From positions 1-20,599 of the forward strand of contig CAXKVR010000403.1 in NCBI GenBank assembly GCA_964058845.1: a DNA stretch of 20,599 nt, in the 5' to 3' direction. The position numbers were made by a program, and so were the translations under genes. This document shows, in pieces, positions 9,323 through 18,681 of this stretch. The number at the start of each line of letters is the position of its first letter. The first letter of the stretch is position 1. Origin of the DNA: Carex sylvatica. Taxonomy: Eukaryota; Streptophyta; Magnoliopsida; Poales; Cyperaceae. A model generated the notes under the pieces. It saw nothing but the letters and a program-made list of their open reading frames with translations. It did not search any database and was not told the DNA's origin.

Positions 9323-9879
9323 GGGACTGAGAGGCAGAACTGAGATAAGTCTGAAACCCTGGAAACTCCTTTTATTATTGATTTTCACCAAGTTTATTTA
9401 CTGTCTTTCATTTAATTACTGTTATTAAACTGATTAGGAATTAAATACCAAAAACCAACCATTTCTCACTTCTAGTCTTTAACTGATTTAAGTAGAGTCC
9501 GGTTTAGATTTGAACCGTCCCTGTGATCGATACCCGACGATATACTACTCGATAGGACTATGCACTTGCAGTCTGAACCGAAGGTGTATTAAAGGTTAAA
9601 AGGTACAGCTTGCTGTACTGAAACTTTGTACCATATGCTTTTGTGTGAACAAAAATCATTGTTAGTAGACTATTTAAAAATAATAAGTTGGTAGCTATCT
9701 AAATAGTAGTAAAATAAAATATTTATAAGCATATTTTAATATTAATATCAAATTTAGCGGTTCAGATTAGTGGTTTGCATGGACTTTGAAAATAAAGATA
9801 AAAAATGTGAGGCTATAAGCATTTGAAACTTCATCATGGGAGTGTTCAACTCTAAATCCGGAACATTTCGTAATTAAAA

Positions 9880-10392
9880 ATTTTATTAGTCAGAAAGATT
9901 CCAAATGAGTCATTTATATAAGATGACCACGGTACCCGAGGTCTTCATTGGATCCATTTTCGTTCAAGGAGATAAAAAATAGTAGTATTTGCTGCTTCGT
10001 CGCTGATGATGATCTCTTTCTTGATCCAAGGTCTCTCTTTGTTTTTTCTTTTTCTTTTTCTTTTTCTTTGAAAATGGAAGCATGATATCTTTCTCTCTCT
10101 CTCTCTCACTCCCTCCCTCTCTCTCCTTTCACTCTCACTTCTAGATTGATAGAAATAATTGTTCACCTAGTTTTTACACCAATGAATTACAGTATTGGAT
10201 GTTGGCGATCGACGCAGTGGAGCATTTTCTATTTAAACTTGCCATAGCTGAATTTTAGCACGAATGTTAGTGCTTAGTGTTAACGGAGAAATATACAATC
10301 CGAACAACAAAAGAAAAAATTCAGGGAATGGTGGAGCAGCGACTTGAATTTTTTTGAAAAGGAGAGGCGAACTCATCTTTTACAAGGTAAAT
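9880..10392 (+). promoter_or_regulatory. Promoter, 5' leader and splice donor, copy B (plus strand)
   Basis: A TATA-like 'tttatataag' at 9913-9922 is followed by 'cttcattggatccatttt', 'cttcgtcgctgatgatg' and 'ccaaggtctctctttg', then (CTTTTT)n and (CT)n tracts (10041-10130). Further on come 'gaattacagtattggatgtt' and 'agctgaattttagc', and the copy ends in a donor-like 'tttacaag|gtaaat' with the exon edge at 10386. All these landmarks occur in the same order, inverted, in copy A at 3100-3645. After the donor the two copies diverge, as expected if only the 5' end of a gene was duplicated. Only tiny upstream frames occur in the leader. The parent gene is not identified. The minus-strand open frame at 9945-10166 is a low-complexity shadow of the CT tracts. 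Confidence 0.6.
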
Positions 10393-11000
10393 AATTATCT
10401 TATGTCTTTTCCGCGTTTCATTATAATATTTTCTCTTTTGAGGCATATATAAAATTTGATAGTTACTTCTATTGATATAAGTGTGGTATCATATTCCATT
10501 ACTATGGCTGCTTTTTTTTTTTTTTTCCTTTCCGTCTCACCAAACGAGGTAATTGATTGTGATTGAATGATTTATTAGTCCGTCTAATGTGCGAATTGAT
10601 TGCTCTGCTAGTCCAGGCGCATTCCATGTTCCATGAATGCTCCTTTATTGCACTATCCTCCACTCTCTTTATTGAGCTAATTGATTTGGGGCTTTTACCA
10701 CAACCACAAGTGACAAGTCCATAAATTTTTATTGCACTGTCCCCAATTTTTTTTTTTTTAAGGTTAGTGGGTTTGGTTGGGCAGGAAACCTGTCCCTAAC
10801 TTTTTTTAAAGTTCGTTGCACTGTCCCCGACTTTCTTTATTGCCCTCACAATTTTTTGCAGCGTCCCCATCGTCCTTTACTGTCCTCACAATTCTTTTTT
10901 AAAGGTTAGTGGGTTTAGTGCCGACATTTCTAAAAATACTCAAAAATAAAAATAAATTATTAAGAATAACCAGGGTCTGAACAGAATTTTAAAAAAATCC

Positions 11001-11059
11001 AAACCGTAAAAAAAATCGACGGTTTTGAATTTCAGAACCGTGAATTTATTTTACGGTTT
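11001..11059. repeat. Nested inverted repeat around AACCGT/ACGGTT
   Basis: The outer arms 'aaaccgtaaa' (11001) and 'tttacggttt' (11050) enclose inner arms 'acggtt' (11019) and 'aaccgt' (11036). The result is a small two-tier hairpin. No terminator or gene is attached to it. Confidence 0.7.
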
Positions 11060-11150
11060 TAAATTTTTATTCTTTTTTTTGCACTATAATAGAGTTTGAA
11101 TAAATAAAATATCCACGGTTTTTTTTTTATGTATATATAATATAATATAA

Positions 11151-11303
11151 TATATGTATATGTATATGTATATATAATATAAATGTTCAACATGATGATA
11201 TGTTAAAAATTTTAGTTCAACAAGATGGATATGTTAAATTTTTTTGTTCAACATGATGGATATATGTATATGTATATGTATATATAATATAATATAAATG
11301 TTC
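11151..11303. repeat. 31-base tandem units flanked by duplicated TATATG microsatellites
   Basis: Three units starting 'gttcaaca.gatg' occur at 11184, 11215 and 11246. The same (TATATG)n plus 'tatataatat...aaatgttc' sequence lies on both sides (about 11151-11189 and 11261-11303). Unequal crossing-over or slippage in a compound microsatellite explains it. Confidence 0.8.
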
Positions 11304-11633
11304 TATTTTTTATTTTTTTATTTTTAGAGATCTACTTTAAATTTAAATTATTTTAATATTTTTGTTTATGGTGTATGCCAAAAAATAAGACATTTGATAT
11401 ATTTATGAATGATGTCGTAACATTTTATAACTTTGATTTGATTTTATCACAAGTCTAAATATAATACTAATTAAGGACTTGGTATTGATTTTTAATGTGG
11501 GGGTATTTTTGTAAAAATCTTTTTTTTGCACGCCCGCATTATACAAAAGTACCCCGCATTTTTTTACACTATAAATAGGATTTTTATAAATTCATTTTTT
11601 TTTATAATATATGTATATATATATATGGAGTAA

Positions 11634-11803
11634 GGCTACGCTACTTTGCGAATTAAAAGGGAATGTTTTAATTCGCGCTCATATCTATAGTTTCGAAGTC
11701 CAAATAGATGATCCAAACTGTTAGATATTTAATCTATATTAAAATATGCTTGGAGATCAAATTTTATATTTTTTGGAATTTTTTTACTATTTATTAAGAT
11801 GGT
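11634..11803 (+). mobile_element. Single left arm of a foldback MITE
   Basis: It starts GGCTACGCTACTTTGCG after a TA-rich run and then follows the family arm order: 'gtttcgaagtccaaatag', 'gatccaaactgttagat', 'aaaatatgcttggagatc', 'tttttactatttattaag'. No inverted partner follows. The sequence instead passes into unrelated DNA near 11803. It is a truncated member of the family at 1106-2346. Confidence 0.65.
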
Positions 11804-12289
11804 ATGAATCGCTGTATTTTAATGCCTACCATCGAACGAAAACTTAAACTGAATTTTTGAGGCACTAAACGACGTTTTTTTTAATTCTGATACTCCGGAT
11901 GCCTCTCACGATGTCTGGGGGTTTCCCTCGGGACAAAATTTGGATCCGTCTCGTCTCTAGCTTTTTGAAAAGTTATGGATGTTTAAAGTTTTTTCAAAAG
12001 TTGAATTTTGAAAATTCATAACTAACTTTAGAAAAATTCAAATAAATTAAAATTTATGTCAATTCTATGTATTTTTGAATGTACTGAAACTCGGTATAAC
12101 TCGGTGTAACTCGGTGTCTCTACCTTTCTGAAAAGTGGTCATATGCTAAAATATGTTTTTGAAATTTTTGTCCGAGTTTTGTCGGTGTAACTCGGCTGAC
12201 TCAGCCGGAAAATTGAAAATTTTGGCCGATTTCATCACTGTTCATCCGATTTTTTTTTTTAAATTCGCATAGGTTCGAGAATCGGGTAA
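11804..12289. other. Intergenic repeat-like DNA
   Basis: No gene is visible. The stretch holds repeated 'aactcggt' and 'gtaactcgg' phrases (12088-12195) and 'gactcagccgg', a wording common in plant dispersed repeats. It may be the decayed 3' flank of the LINE-type remnant that follows on the minus strand. Confidence 0.4.
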
Positions 12290-12697
12290 AAATTGGACCG
12301 GTCCCATCCGATTCCGAGTTGAATCGTCTGCTTCAGTGTTGAAAGAACAGGGAATGTGTTTATAATAAAACCATGGATTGTTAGCAAGGAGAACACAGAC
12401 CTGCTTAAGATTTTTAGCATGAGCACGCCAGTTCAGACCAAGAGGAGCATGGGATGTGCAAACCGTATGTACCAGCTGGATTGAGCCGGTATAGAAGGAG
12501 CAAACTGGGATATTGAGGTGTACAACAGCAAGCATACCATCGAGAGAGCGCCTTAGCCGGCTCATAGCCATATATAAGAGAGCAATGTAGTTGAATCCTT
12601 AACAACAAAACCAGTACCCACCTGATCCAGGTCTTTAAAAGACCCGTCTACCCTAATTGACATTGAATAGATGAATTTGGTACCTGACCAGTTTGCA
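12290..12697 (-). pseudogene. Broken RNase H (RVT_3-type) domain, LINE-like remnant
   Basis: On the minus strand one frame gives IRVDGSFKDLDQVGTGFVV, the first strand and turn of a plant retroelement RNase H with its catalytic Asp in VDGS. It stops near 12567. A shifted frame continues with MAMSRLRRSLDGMLAVVHLN, then SIQLVH and LNWRAHAKNLKQ, and ends in NTEADDSTR, the place of the last catalytic Asp. Against the family's D-E-D-D pattern the second and third acidic residues appear lost (DGML for .GEL, YTGS for .TDS). There is one frameshift, and no reverse transcriptase is visible upstream. It is therefore a dead fragment. A host gene with an RVT_3 domain is a less likely alternative. Confidence 0.65.
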
Positions 12698-15076
12698 GAG
12701 CGCTCGAGACTTTATTAGAGGCACCTTTTAGGAGGGTAGCGTGCTGAATTTTTATTTTTTTGGATTTTTATGCCTACTAACAATTTGATCGATAAAAACT
12801 CATTTACAACAAATCAAGTGACTCTAATCTCTAGATCTACTTTTTTTTTATTTTTTATGAAAACCTCTAAATTACTCTAATCACCCTCTAAATTCTTAAA
12901 TCCACTCTTTTATTATATCTACTCTTCTAAATCTACTTATATACACTAATAATCACCATAATACCTTAGTCTCCATCTCACTCCATAATCGGATCCACTC
13001 TTTCGATCGTCATCTTGCTTTGACGACAAGATCTACTCACCATCACATTCTGATCGAGATGAGGACTCTACTCTCTGAGCTTCGACGATACCACACTATG
13101 GGCTCCATTCGTCTCGGCTCCTTCCCCTCTCCTTTGTTGTCCACTTCGCTCAAGAAGGTAAACATGAGAGAGAAGGGAGATTATCATGTTGAATTTATTG
13201 TCAACCTCATTAGATTTAATGCTAATATTGAGCATATATGTAATATAATTATGGGATTGTTTACTGTCATATATGGTTGTTAATTAAAGTGATCAAATAA
13301 GATAATAGATAATTAATATATTTATTAGGGTGTAGTCCATACATTTGTAGAACAATTTAAGCAAATGTCAAACAATTCATGAACTGATTTAAAAATTTGC
13401 AATTCAGAAAAGTACATTTTCAAAGATAAGAAAACCGTCTCTATGGAGGGTTTATAGTCCGCACGGATATCGATATCGATGCAGTCGCACAACTTTTGAT
13501 GCACAACACATTATACCTTTTTTTAAATTGGCAAATAACTATAAAGGTGATTATATATAAGGATTGGTCCCCAAGGCACAAGGTAATCAAGAAAAACACA
13601 GAAACTTAACATAAGTTTTTCTTTTAAGAAAAATACAGTTTTGTGTGTCTTCTCTTTTTCTTTCACCATCAAAGAATAGAGAAGATAAATTCATTAGAAA
13701 ATTTGGAGAGGATTTCTTAAGAGCCACACCTTGCTGTCTTGGAAGACTTATTCCTCAACTCGACGACAAAAGACAAAAATAACTTCTTGCCATTGAAAAC
13801 TTGTCTTGTGCTCACGGAGGCGGCTTGCTCTACTATGACTTTGGATATTCCATTACAAATGACATGGAATCAGGTATTATGTTCCACACTTATGATTTAT
13901 GTTTTGGGTCTCTTTGTCATATAATAGTCCTTATGTTAAGGTGAGGAGCTGTTTCTCCTTCTCCGGAGTGTAAGTGTTTGACTTCTAGATGAGATGTAAT
14001 TGTTTTATCTCTAGATAAGTTATAATTATTTGGCATTTATGATTCTCCAACAAGTCGTATCATAGTCTTTCTATACCAAATGATTAAGTCTTTTAGGATA
14101 TAGAGAGAAAAAGAAATTATTGATGAATTTTTCGTTATTTTTTGTTGAATCTTTCTTGAATGTTTTCGATCTAAAATTTTTGGTTTGGAGAGCACAAAAT
14201 TTATAAAAGTTTGCATCCAAAATTGTCTATTTTTAAGTTATTAAGTTGGTTAAAATTTACTATAATATTTTCAATTGAAATCGCAAATTTTTAATCAAAA
14301 TTCGGTCTTGGCTGATTTTTTACAACCCTCCGTGGAGACGCACAAAGGCTACACAAAATTTCTCATAGCCTTTATTGGCAAAATTTTAATAGGCAGTTAT
14401 AGAATTTTGAGTTTTGGTGAAATTTGTTTTTTAATAAATTTCCTAAAACAAAATATACATATTTGGAATTAAATTTCTAAATTTGAAAGGTTATTTAATG
14501 TGTTTTCAAAATTAAGAAATTTCTCAAGATTATGGGTAAATTTCAACATAATAAATGCAGTTTTATAGCTACTCAGAAAAATAATACGATCGCATGGTTT
14601 TTTATTCAAACGCACAAAATACCTTTTTCAAATTAGCAGATCGCACAAAATTTCGTGGGGCCACAAAAATATCTAGAAAATTACATAATATTTTCTTAGA
14701 TTAAAATTATAGTTATATTTATTTATTTAATTGCACTTATGTTTTATGGCTAAGGTATAAATTATAATTCTTATGAAGACATTAAAAAGATATGTAATTT
14801 GGATTTGAATTAATTTATTCCTAATTGTGCCCAAACATACCTCTTTTGATGAAGTTAATTGAAATGTATTTTATGAATGAAGTTAAGGAGCAATTAGTTA
14901 ATGTAATAATTATCGACTCAAAGTAAGATAATGGTTACAAAAATTATTTGTGCAAGTGAGTGATAATAAAGTATAGTGATGACAAAATATTTATACATAT
15001 GTCAACATTGTCACTCCAAAGAAAGGCATATTGTTGGTATCTCTTAAGCTATAAGGTAGTGTTCGACACACCCTCT
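12698..15076. other. Long gene-poor interval, possible untranslated exon signals only
   Basis: 12780-13000 is CT/TA-rich with repeated 'ctctaaat' and 'tccactctt'. Around 13020-13160 the sequence is richer in G+C and reaches a donor-like 'aagaag|gtaaac'. Around 13551-13873 a TATA-like 'ttatatataagg' precedes a CT-rich leader ending in a donor-like 'aatcag|gtatta'. The open frames there (13020-13283, 13739-13924) begin with TTG rather than ATG and show no domain. 'gatatcgatatcgat' near 13466 is a short palindrome. The rest, including 14275-14472, is A+T-rich without a recognised gene. Confidence 0.35.
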
Positions 15077-15362
15077 TGTTGGGGAATCCCGCATCAAATT
15101 CCGCTTGAGAATTTATCGCAGAACTCGGTTTAGGCTTAAGGTGCAGAAAGCACGTAAAAATTTTTTTTTACTTCTACCAAAAGCCAAGGATCTGCTCACT
15201 GATTGATTTCTAAAACTAAATTTGTTTAACATTTAAATAAATTAAAACAACTTCTGTACCTTGTTCCAAATTCAAATTAGATTTGAAGTCTAACTCGATT
15301 TCGAAGCACCAGATGTCTGATACCTCTATCAGTGTCCACTGGGAAATAACCAGAGAGCTAGT

Positions 15363-15525
15363 CACTACAAGAAGGTAGGCACTTTTCGCGAGGATAAAAG
15401 GTGCATTTATGACGGTACTCCGTCGCTAAAAGTACCGTCACTAATAGAAAAGCACATTTATGATGGTATTCCGTCGCTAAAAGTCACTTTTTACCCTCGC
15501 GAAAAGTGCCTACCTTCTTGTTGTG
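15363..15525. mobile_element. CACTA-type MITE nested in the LTR
   Basis: The left end is CACTACAAGAAGGTAGGCAC. The right end, reverse-complemented, is CACAACAAGAAGGTAGGCAC, and pairing continues through 'ttttcgcgagg'. The trinucleotide AGT flanks it on both sides (15360-15362 and 15526-15528), matching the 3-bp duplication of the CACTA superfamily. Inside, 'ccgtcgctaaaagt' occurs twice as a subterminal repeat. At 163 bases it is non-coding and must be mobilised in trans. It interrupts the LTR-like DNA and is therefore younger than it. Confidence 0.88.
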
Positions 15526-15847
15526 AGTATTTATTTTGCCAGAAATACTTTACCAACGGTATTCGCAAAAACACTATTTACGATAGTCGTAAAAATACTA
15601 TTCATGAATCTCGAAAAAATGATTCACGACAATGGCACAAACAGAAACTGTGACTTTTGCAAAAACACTATTCATCACTTCCGCAAAAACACTACTCACA
15701 ACTCGCAAGAATATACATGAATTACGTATTTCTTTCTGAGAGGATAAAACACGAGAAACAAAGAATGATATTCGAATCGATCAGACACAAACTATCGGAA
15801 TTGTCAATCTCTATCTTTCACCCTACATGTCTATATGAGTTGGTTTC

Positions 15848-16000
15848 AAAATTACCAAAATACCCCTGATCTTTTTGGAAATTACCAAAATGCCATTGGA
15901 TAAGATCAAAAAATTATCAAAATACCCTTGATGGATAAAATTGGAAAATTACCACAATACCATTGATGGATAAGATTGGAAAATTACCAAAATGCCCCTC
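15848..16000. repeat. Five-unit minisatellite in the LTR
   Basis: Degenerate units starting 'aaattaccaaaat(a/g)cc' lie at 15848, 15879, 15911, 15946 and 15981, a spacing of 31-35 bases. Later units include 'ttgatggataag'. The minus-strand form ('attttggtaattt') is a familiar internal phrase of plant LTRs. Confidence 0.85.
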
Positions 16001-17270
16001 GAGCCATAATCCCATAATTCAATTGGTTAATTTTAAGCTTCTGATTTGTGCTTTTGTATTTGAACTTTTCATTTGGGCTTTTGAATTAAATTCTAAATCT
16101 AATTCAGGCCCAAATTGAAACGGGCTTCAGGCCCAAAATATTAATTCATAATTAATATTTGTAATCCATTTGATATATATATAATTATTATGAACAATTA
16201 TATTTCTTACGTATGTTGTTGTGATAAATTTATATAACGTGTCATACACGCTTATAAATTTAATATGTTTAAACTTATCATCTTTATGACATTTATATTA
16301 ATTATAACATTTATAATTAATTATAAACTTCTCTGATTAACTTTCTATTTTTGTGACCCGATAGGATCTGTGTTATGTTGGTAAATATAATTAAAATATT
16401 TTTAACTTCTACAAATCATAAGCAGCATTTAGCAGAGTGCATTATCACCATCTAATTAACACAGATGATCTTGTACATTACAATATTATAATCCAGTAAA
16501 TAATTTACTCGTGTTAATTCTTTTGTCTTATAGTATCAGATCAGTTTCAAGGCATGTGTGTGTCATCCTTACAAACTTAATATTTTTTTGATCTCAAGTA
16601 GATTATCAAATATGATTAACTTTGTAATCATACTGCGCGCTGGTAACGTTACTTCATCTAGAGGCCTAGTGATACTATCACTCGTATTATATACGAGGGA
16701 CAATAGTAGTCTTGGTTAACATCTCCCCTCCGCATAAGCCATGTATACTGAAGTGTCACATGTATAACTACATTTTACAAATAGTGTTGAACAACACTCA
16801 CGAATACACATTTCTCATGTAGGAAAGACGAACACTTCATACTTTAGAACCTAACACTGAATGAAACATTAATGACACGTACACAATCCATTTAATGTTT
16901 CATTTAGGGTCTATCAAATACCATGTTCTGTAATATGTATCTATGTGATTAAAATGACAACTCAATTATTTATGGTCTGTAAAACTTACCATCATTTAAT
17001 CCACGTACTAACCTTTTTACGGTCATTTAGTATTCCTGCTAATTGCCACGGTTAGAACTATTAAGTGTATTTATCATCTATATTACGAAGTTCTATCATT
17101 TCAAGTCCTTAACTAGAAATGATTCATAAATGCGATAAATCTCAAGAAACAAAATGATATCTTTATTAATCATCTAATTCATGAACAAAATATATATAAC
17201 ACAATTATGCTATGATTTACTTCTAGATTATTACACTAACACCTCCTTAGTCATACTTATAGTTCTTTAA

Positions 17271-17562
17271 GGGGCCGTTCGGCAACAAAGAATTAAGCCT
17301 CCTTAAGGCTTAATCTTCTTCCTTTGGCTTCCTTAGCCGCTTAATCCTACCGAACACCAATTTCTTAGCGCGAATTAAGGACACCTTATTTCACTTCCTT
17401 TTGCCCAGATCTTAATCATTTGCCCGAACTTTAAGGCACCCATACCCCTTCCTTTAGCTTTCTTAACTTTTACCCACGAATTAAGACAACCGAACATTGG
17501 TTCTTTAGCGCTCCTTAAACTCTTAATCATTCACTCTTAATCTTTTGTTGCCAAACGACCCC
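17271..17562. mobile_element. PIF/Harbinger (Tourist-like) MITE
   Basis: The left end is GGGGCCGTTCGGCAACAAAG. The right end, reverse-complemented, is GGGGTCGTTTGGCAACAAAA. Both continue to ATTAAG with few mismatches. TAA lies on both sides (17268-17270 and 17563-17565), the target duplication of this superfamily. The 292-base interior is rich in 'cttaa', 'ttaagg' and 'ccgaaca' and has no transposase. It begins 25 bases after the copia-type LTR's target repeat. Confidence 0.85.
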
Positions 17563-17812
17563 TAAGAGACTAAGGAGTCTTAAGCTTGCCAAGCACTTGC
17601 TCATTTGTAAAGCTTAAATTCATTTTCTTAAGCTTCCTTTTGCCTATATTTTTAAGCTTGCCCAAACTTTTAAGGAGCCATTCTACATGACCTAAGCACA
17701 TGAGCCTCCTTAAGAAAGCTAAGCATCTATTTTCTTAACTTTTTGTTGCCAAACACCTCTTCCTTAGAGGAGCTTAAAACTGAATCCTACCAACCTTTCC
17801 GAACAGCCTTTC
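17563..17812. mobile_element. Degenerate relative of the adjacent Harbinger-like MITE
   Basis: The interval keeps the 'cttaag' and 'ttaagc' wording. At 17734-17758 it has a second right-end-like sequence, 'cttaactttttgttgccaaa' followed by 'cacc', matching the terminal repeat of the 17271 element. Near 17795-17808 'ttccgaacagcc' resembles another end in reverse (GGCTGTTCGG). No left end is clear. It may be the remains of an older copy, or a longer element sharing the left end at 17271. Confidence 0.5.
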
Positions 17813-18234
17813 AATACTTTATTATTGTACCAAAGTATCATAAAAAATTGACTCATTACCCAAATGTAGTCGCTTAATGGAAACCGAAACTTTGGTTTTA
17901 AGATGATTTTTAAGTCTCATAAAATATGATAATTTATTAAGATAAGTTACAATACTATGGATGTAACAATGTCGAGAAAAGTTTTGTTTAGGCAAGTCAG
18001 AATTCGAAGTGTATTCTTAGGGATCCCTGACTTATCTAGGAACTTATCTTGTTGTGAAATTCGTGTATACAGTAACAAAAGGGAATATTATCTTATATAT
18101 TTTGAACAAGTTTGGCCTTTATTTGAATGTAATTTACAAATTCAGATTTTTTATTAGTGTTGTTCTTTGTGATTTTTTATTTACAATTTTTCAATTAGCA
18201 TTGTTAAAGGTCTAACCAATATTTTTTTTTAAAA
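17813..18234. other. A+T-rich stretch upstream of the gag remnant
   Basis: The only notable frame, 17957-18157 (66 codons, ATG start), matches no family I recognise. By position this could be decayed leader or LTR sequence of the copia element whose gag follows, but I see no LTR border or primer-binding site. Confidence 0.35.
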
Positions 18235-18681
18235 TTGAATGGAACCAACTTCAAATATTGATATGAAAACACAGTAATAGTTCTCGGTGTCAAGGATTTG
18301 GACCTTGCATTAAGAATGTATGTCTCACTCTTATGGATAAGAGTACTTCTGATGATCGAAAGGAGGAGGAAAACTGGGGTAGATCAAACCGCATGTATCT
18401 TATGATAATGAAGATGTTCATAAAGAGTCATTATATAATGAAACTCAGCTCACTGAATTATTATGTCATACATCATAAAGATGTCTAATGTTGTTTCAAA
18501 TCTAAGACGCACTCAAGTCTAAGATCTATGATAATATTTAGTACACTTAGCATTGATATCTATTCACACATATTGTGTGCATGAAGAGGAAAAATTGAAA
18601 CAAATTTTAGATAAAAAAATGATCCATGTTGGTGGAATCTCCAAAATTATGGTTTTAGATAAGAGAAAACAACCGAACTAA
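18235..18681 (+). pseudogene. Broken copia-type gag (UBN2-like) remnant
   Basis: The start reads LNGTNFKY, then a stop, then YENTVIVLGVKDLDLALRM, which follows the N-terminus of plant copia gag (LNGTNY..W....L..LDLALR). After a frameshift near 18325 comes LTLMDKSTSDDRKEEENWGR and then SNRMYLMIMK, the W.RSNR...M block of the same domain. A stretch without similarity follows, and then YCVHEEEKLKQ, matching the domain's C-terminal YCVQEEERLK motif, ending at a stop at 18679. An internal stop, at least one frameshift and a missing middle make it non-functional. No zinc knuckle, protease or integrase is seen. It lies 0.6 kb upstream of the resistance-like gene on the same strand. Confidence 0.75.

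Larger units (their letters stand above)
8207..9624 (+). mobile_element. LTR/leader-like retroelement segment inside the foldback element
   Basis: Flanked by 9-base direct repeats 'tttgtacca' (8198-8206 and 9625-9633). It contains a TATA-like 'ctataaag' at 8533 followed by a leader-like stretch ('ctagggttagagattgac', 'tatagggttaagatgtaatc'). It ends in 'ccctgtgatcgatacccgac' and 'cacttgcag', a wording I associate with plant Ty3-type LTR ends. Groups of ACACG/CGTGT hairpins lie near both ends. No gag or pol is present. Open frames such as 8161-8511 begin outside the segment and match no family. It does not start TG or end CA, so its exact borders and mechanism of arrival are uncertain. Confidence 0.45.
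8055..9812. mobile_element. Decayed foldback element, arms split by a 1.4-kb insert
   Basis: The left arm (about 8055-8205) reads 'cacattttatattttcgag', 'tgcttggagacaatatttta' and 'ttagataggtacaaaa', with a central 'ggtacaaaa...ttttgtacc' pair as in foldback copy 2. The right arm (about 9675-9812), reverse-complemented, reads 'cctcacattttttatc', 'tttcaaagtccatgc', 'aatatgcttataaat' and 'tactatttagatag', the same family order. The arms are much more diverged than copies 1-3, so this looks like an older member. The insert between them is listed separately. Confidence 0.55.
10393..11633. other. Intergenic, low-complexity DNA, no gene
   Basis: Apart from the repeats listed separately, this region has T-runs, a direct repeat 'aaggttagtgggttt' (10760-10774 and 10902-10916) and several variants of 'cactgtcccc' (10735-10880). 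These suggest an old dispersed repeat. No coding frame of note is present. Confidence 0.5.
15077..17241 (-). mobile_element. Probable solo LTR of a copia-type retrotransposon
   Basis: The borders are TGTTGGGGAATCC on the left and CACTAACA on the right, giving TGTT...AACA ends. Flanking 5-mers are cctct (15072-15076) and cctcc (17242-17246), a near-match target duplication. Read on the minus strand the body carries phrases I associate with copia LTRs: 'gatgaagtaacgttacc'-like DNA, 'gggcctgaagcccg', and repeated 'attttggtaattt' (see the repeat entry). It ends in 'cgggattccccaaca'. No primer site, gag or pol adjoins it, so recombination to a solo LTR is the simplest reading. Without the nested MITE its length is about 2.0 kb. 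Confidence 0.6.

Noticed and set aside
9945..10166. Minus-strand frame rich in Arg, Glu and Lys
   Set aside because: It is the translation of CT/CTTTTT tracts in a leader on the other strand, and the composition is purely low-complexity.
3100..10392. Calling the inverted pair terminal repeats of a Mutator-like element
   Set aside because: I found no 9-bp target duplication just outside 3098 and 10392 and no transposase frame between them. The idea is kept only as an alternative within the finding.
13020..13924. Open frames at 13020-13283 and 13739-13924 preceded by TATA- and leader-like DNA and ending near donor-like GT sites
   Set aside because: Both begin with TTG rather than ATG, show no recognisable domain, and have no matching downstream exons that I can identify. 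I kept them only as a note in the interval description.
15529..15730. Repeated 'gcaaaaacactatt' phrases as a CRISPR-like or satellite array
   Set aside because: Spacing and sequence are irregular, spacers are not of uniform size, and the context is a plant LTR.
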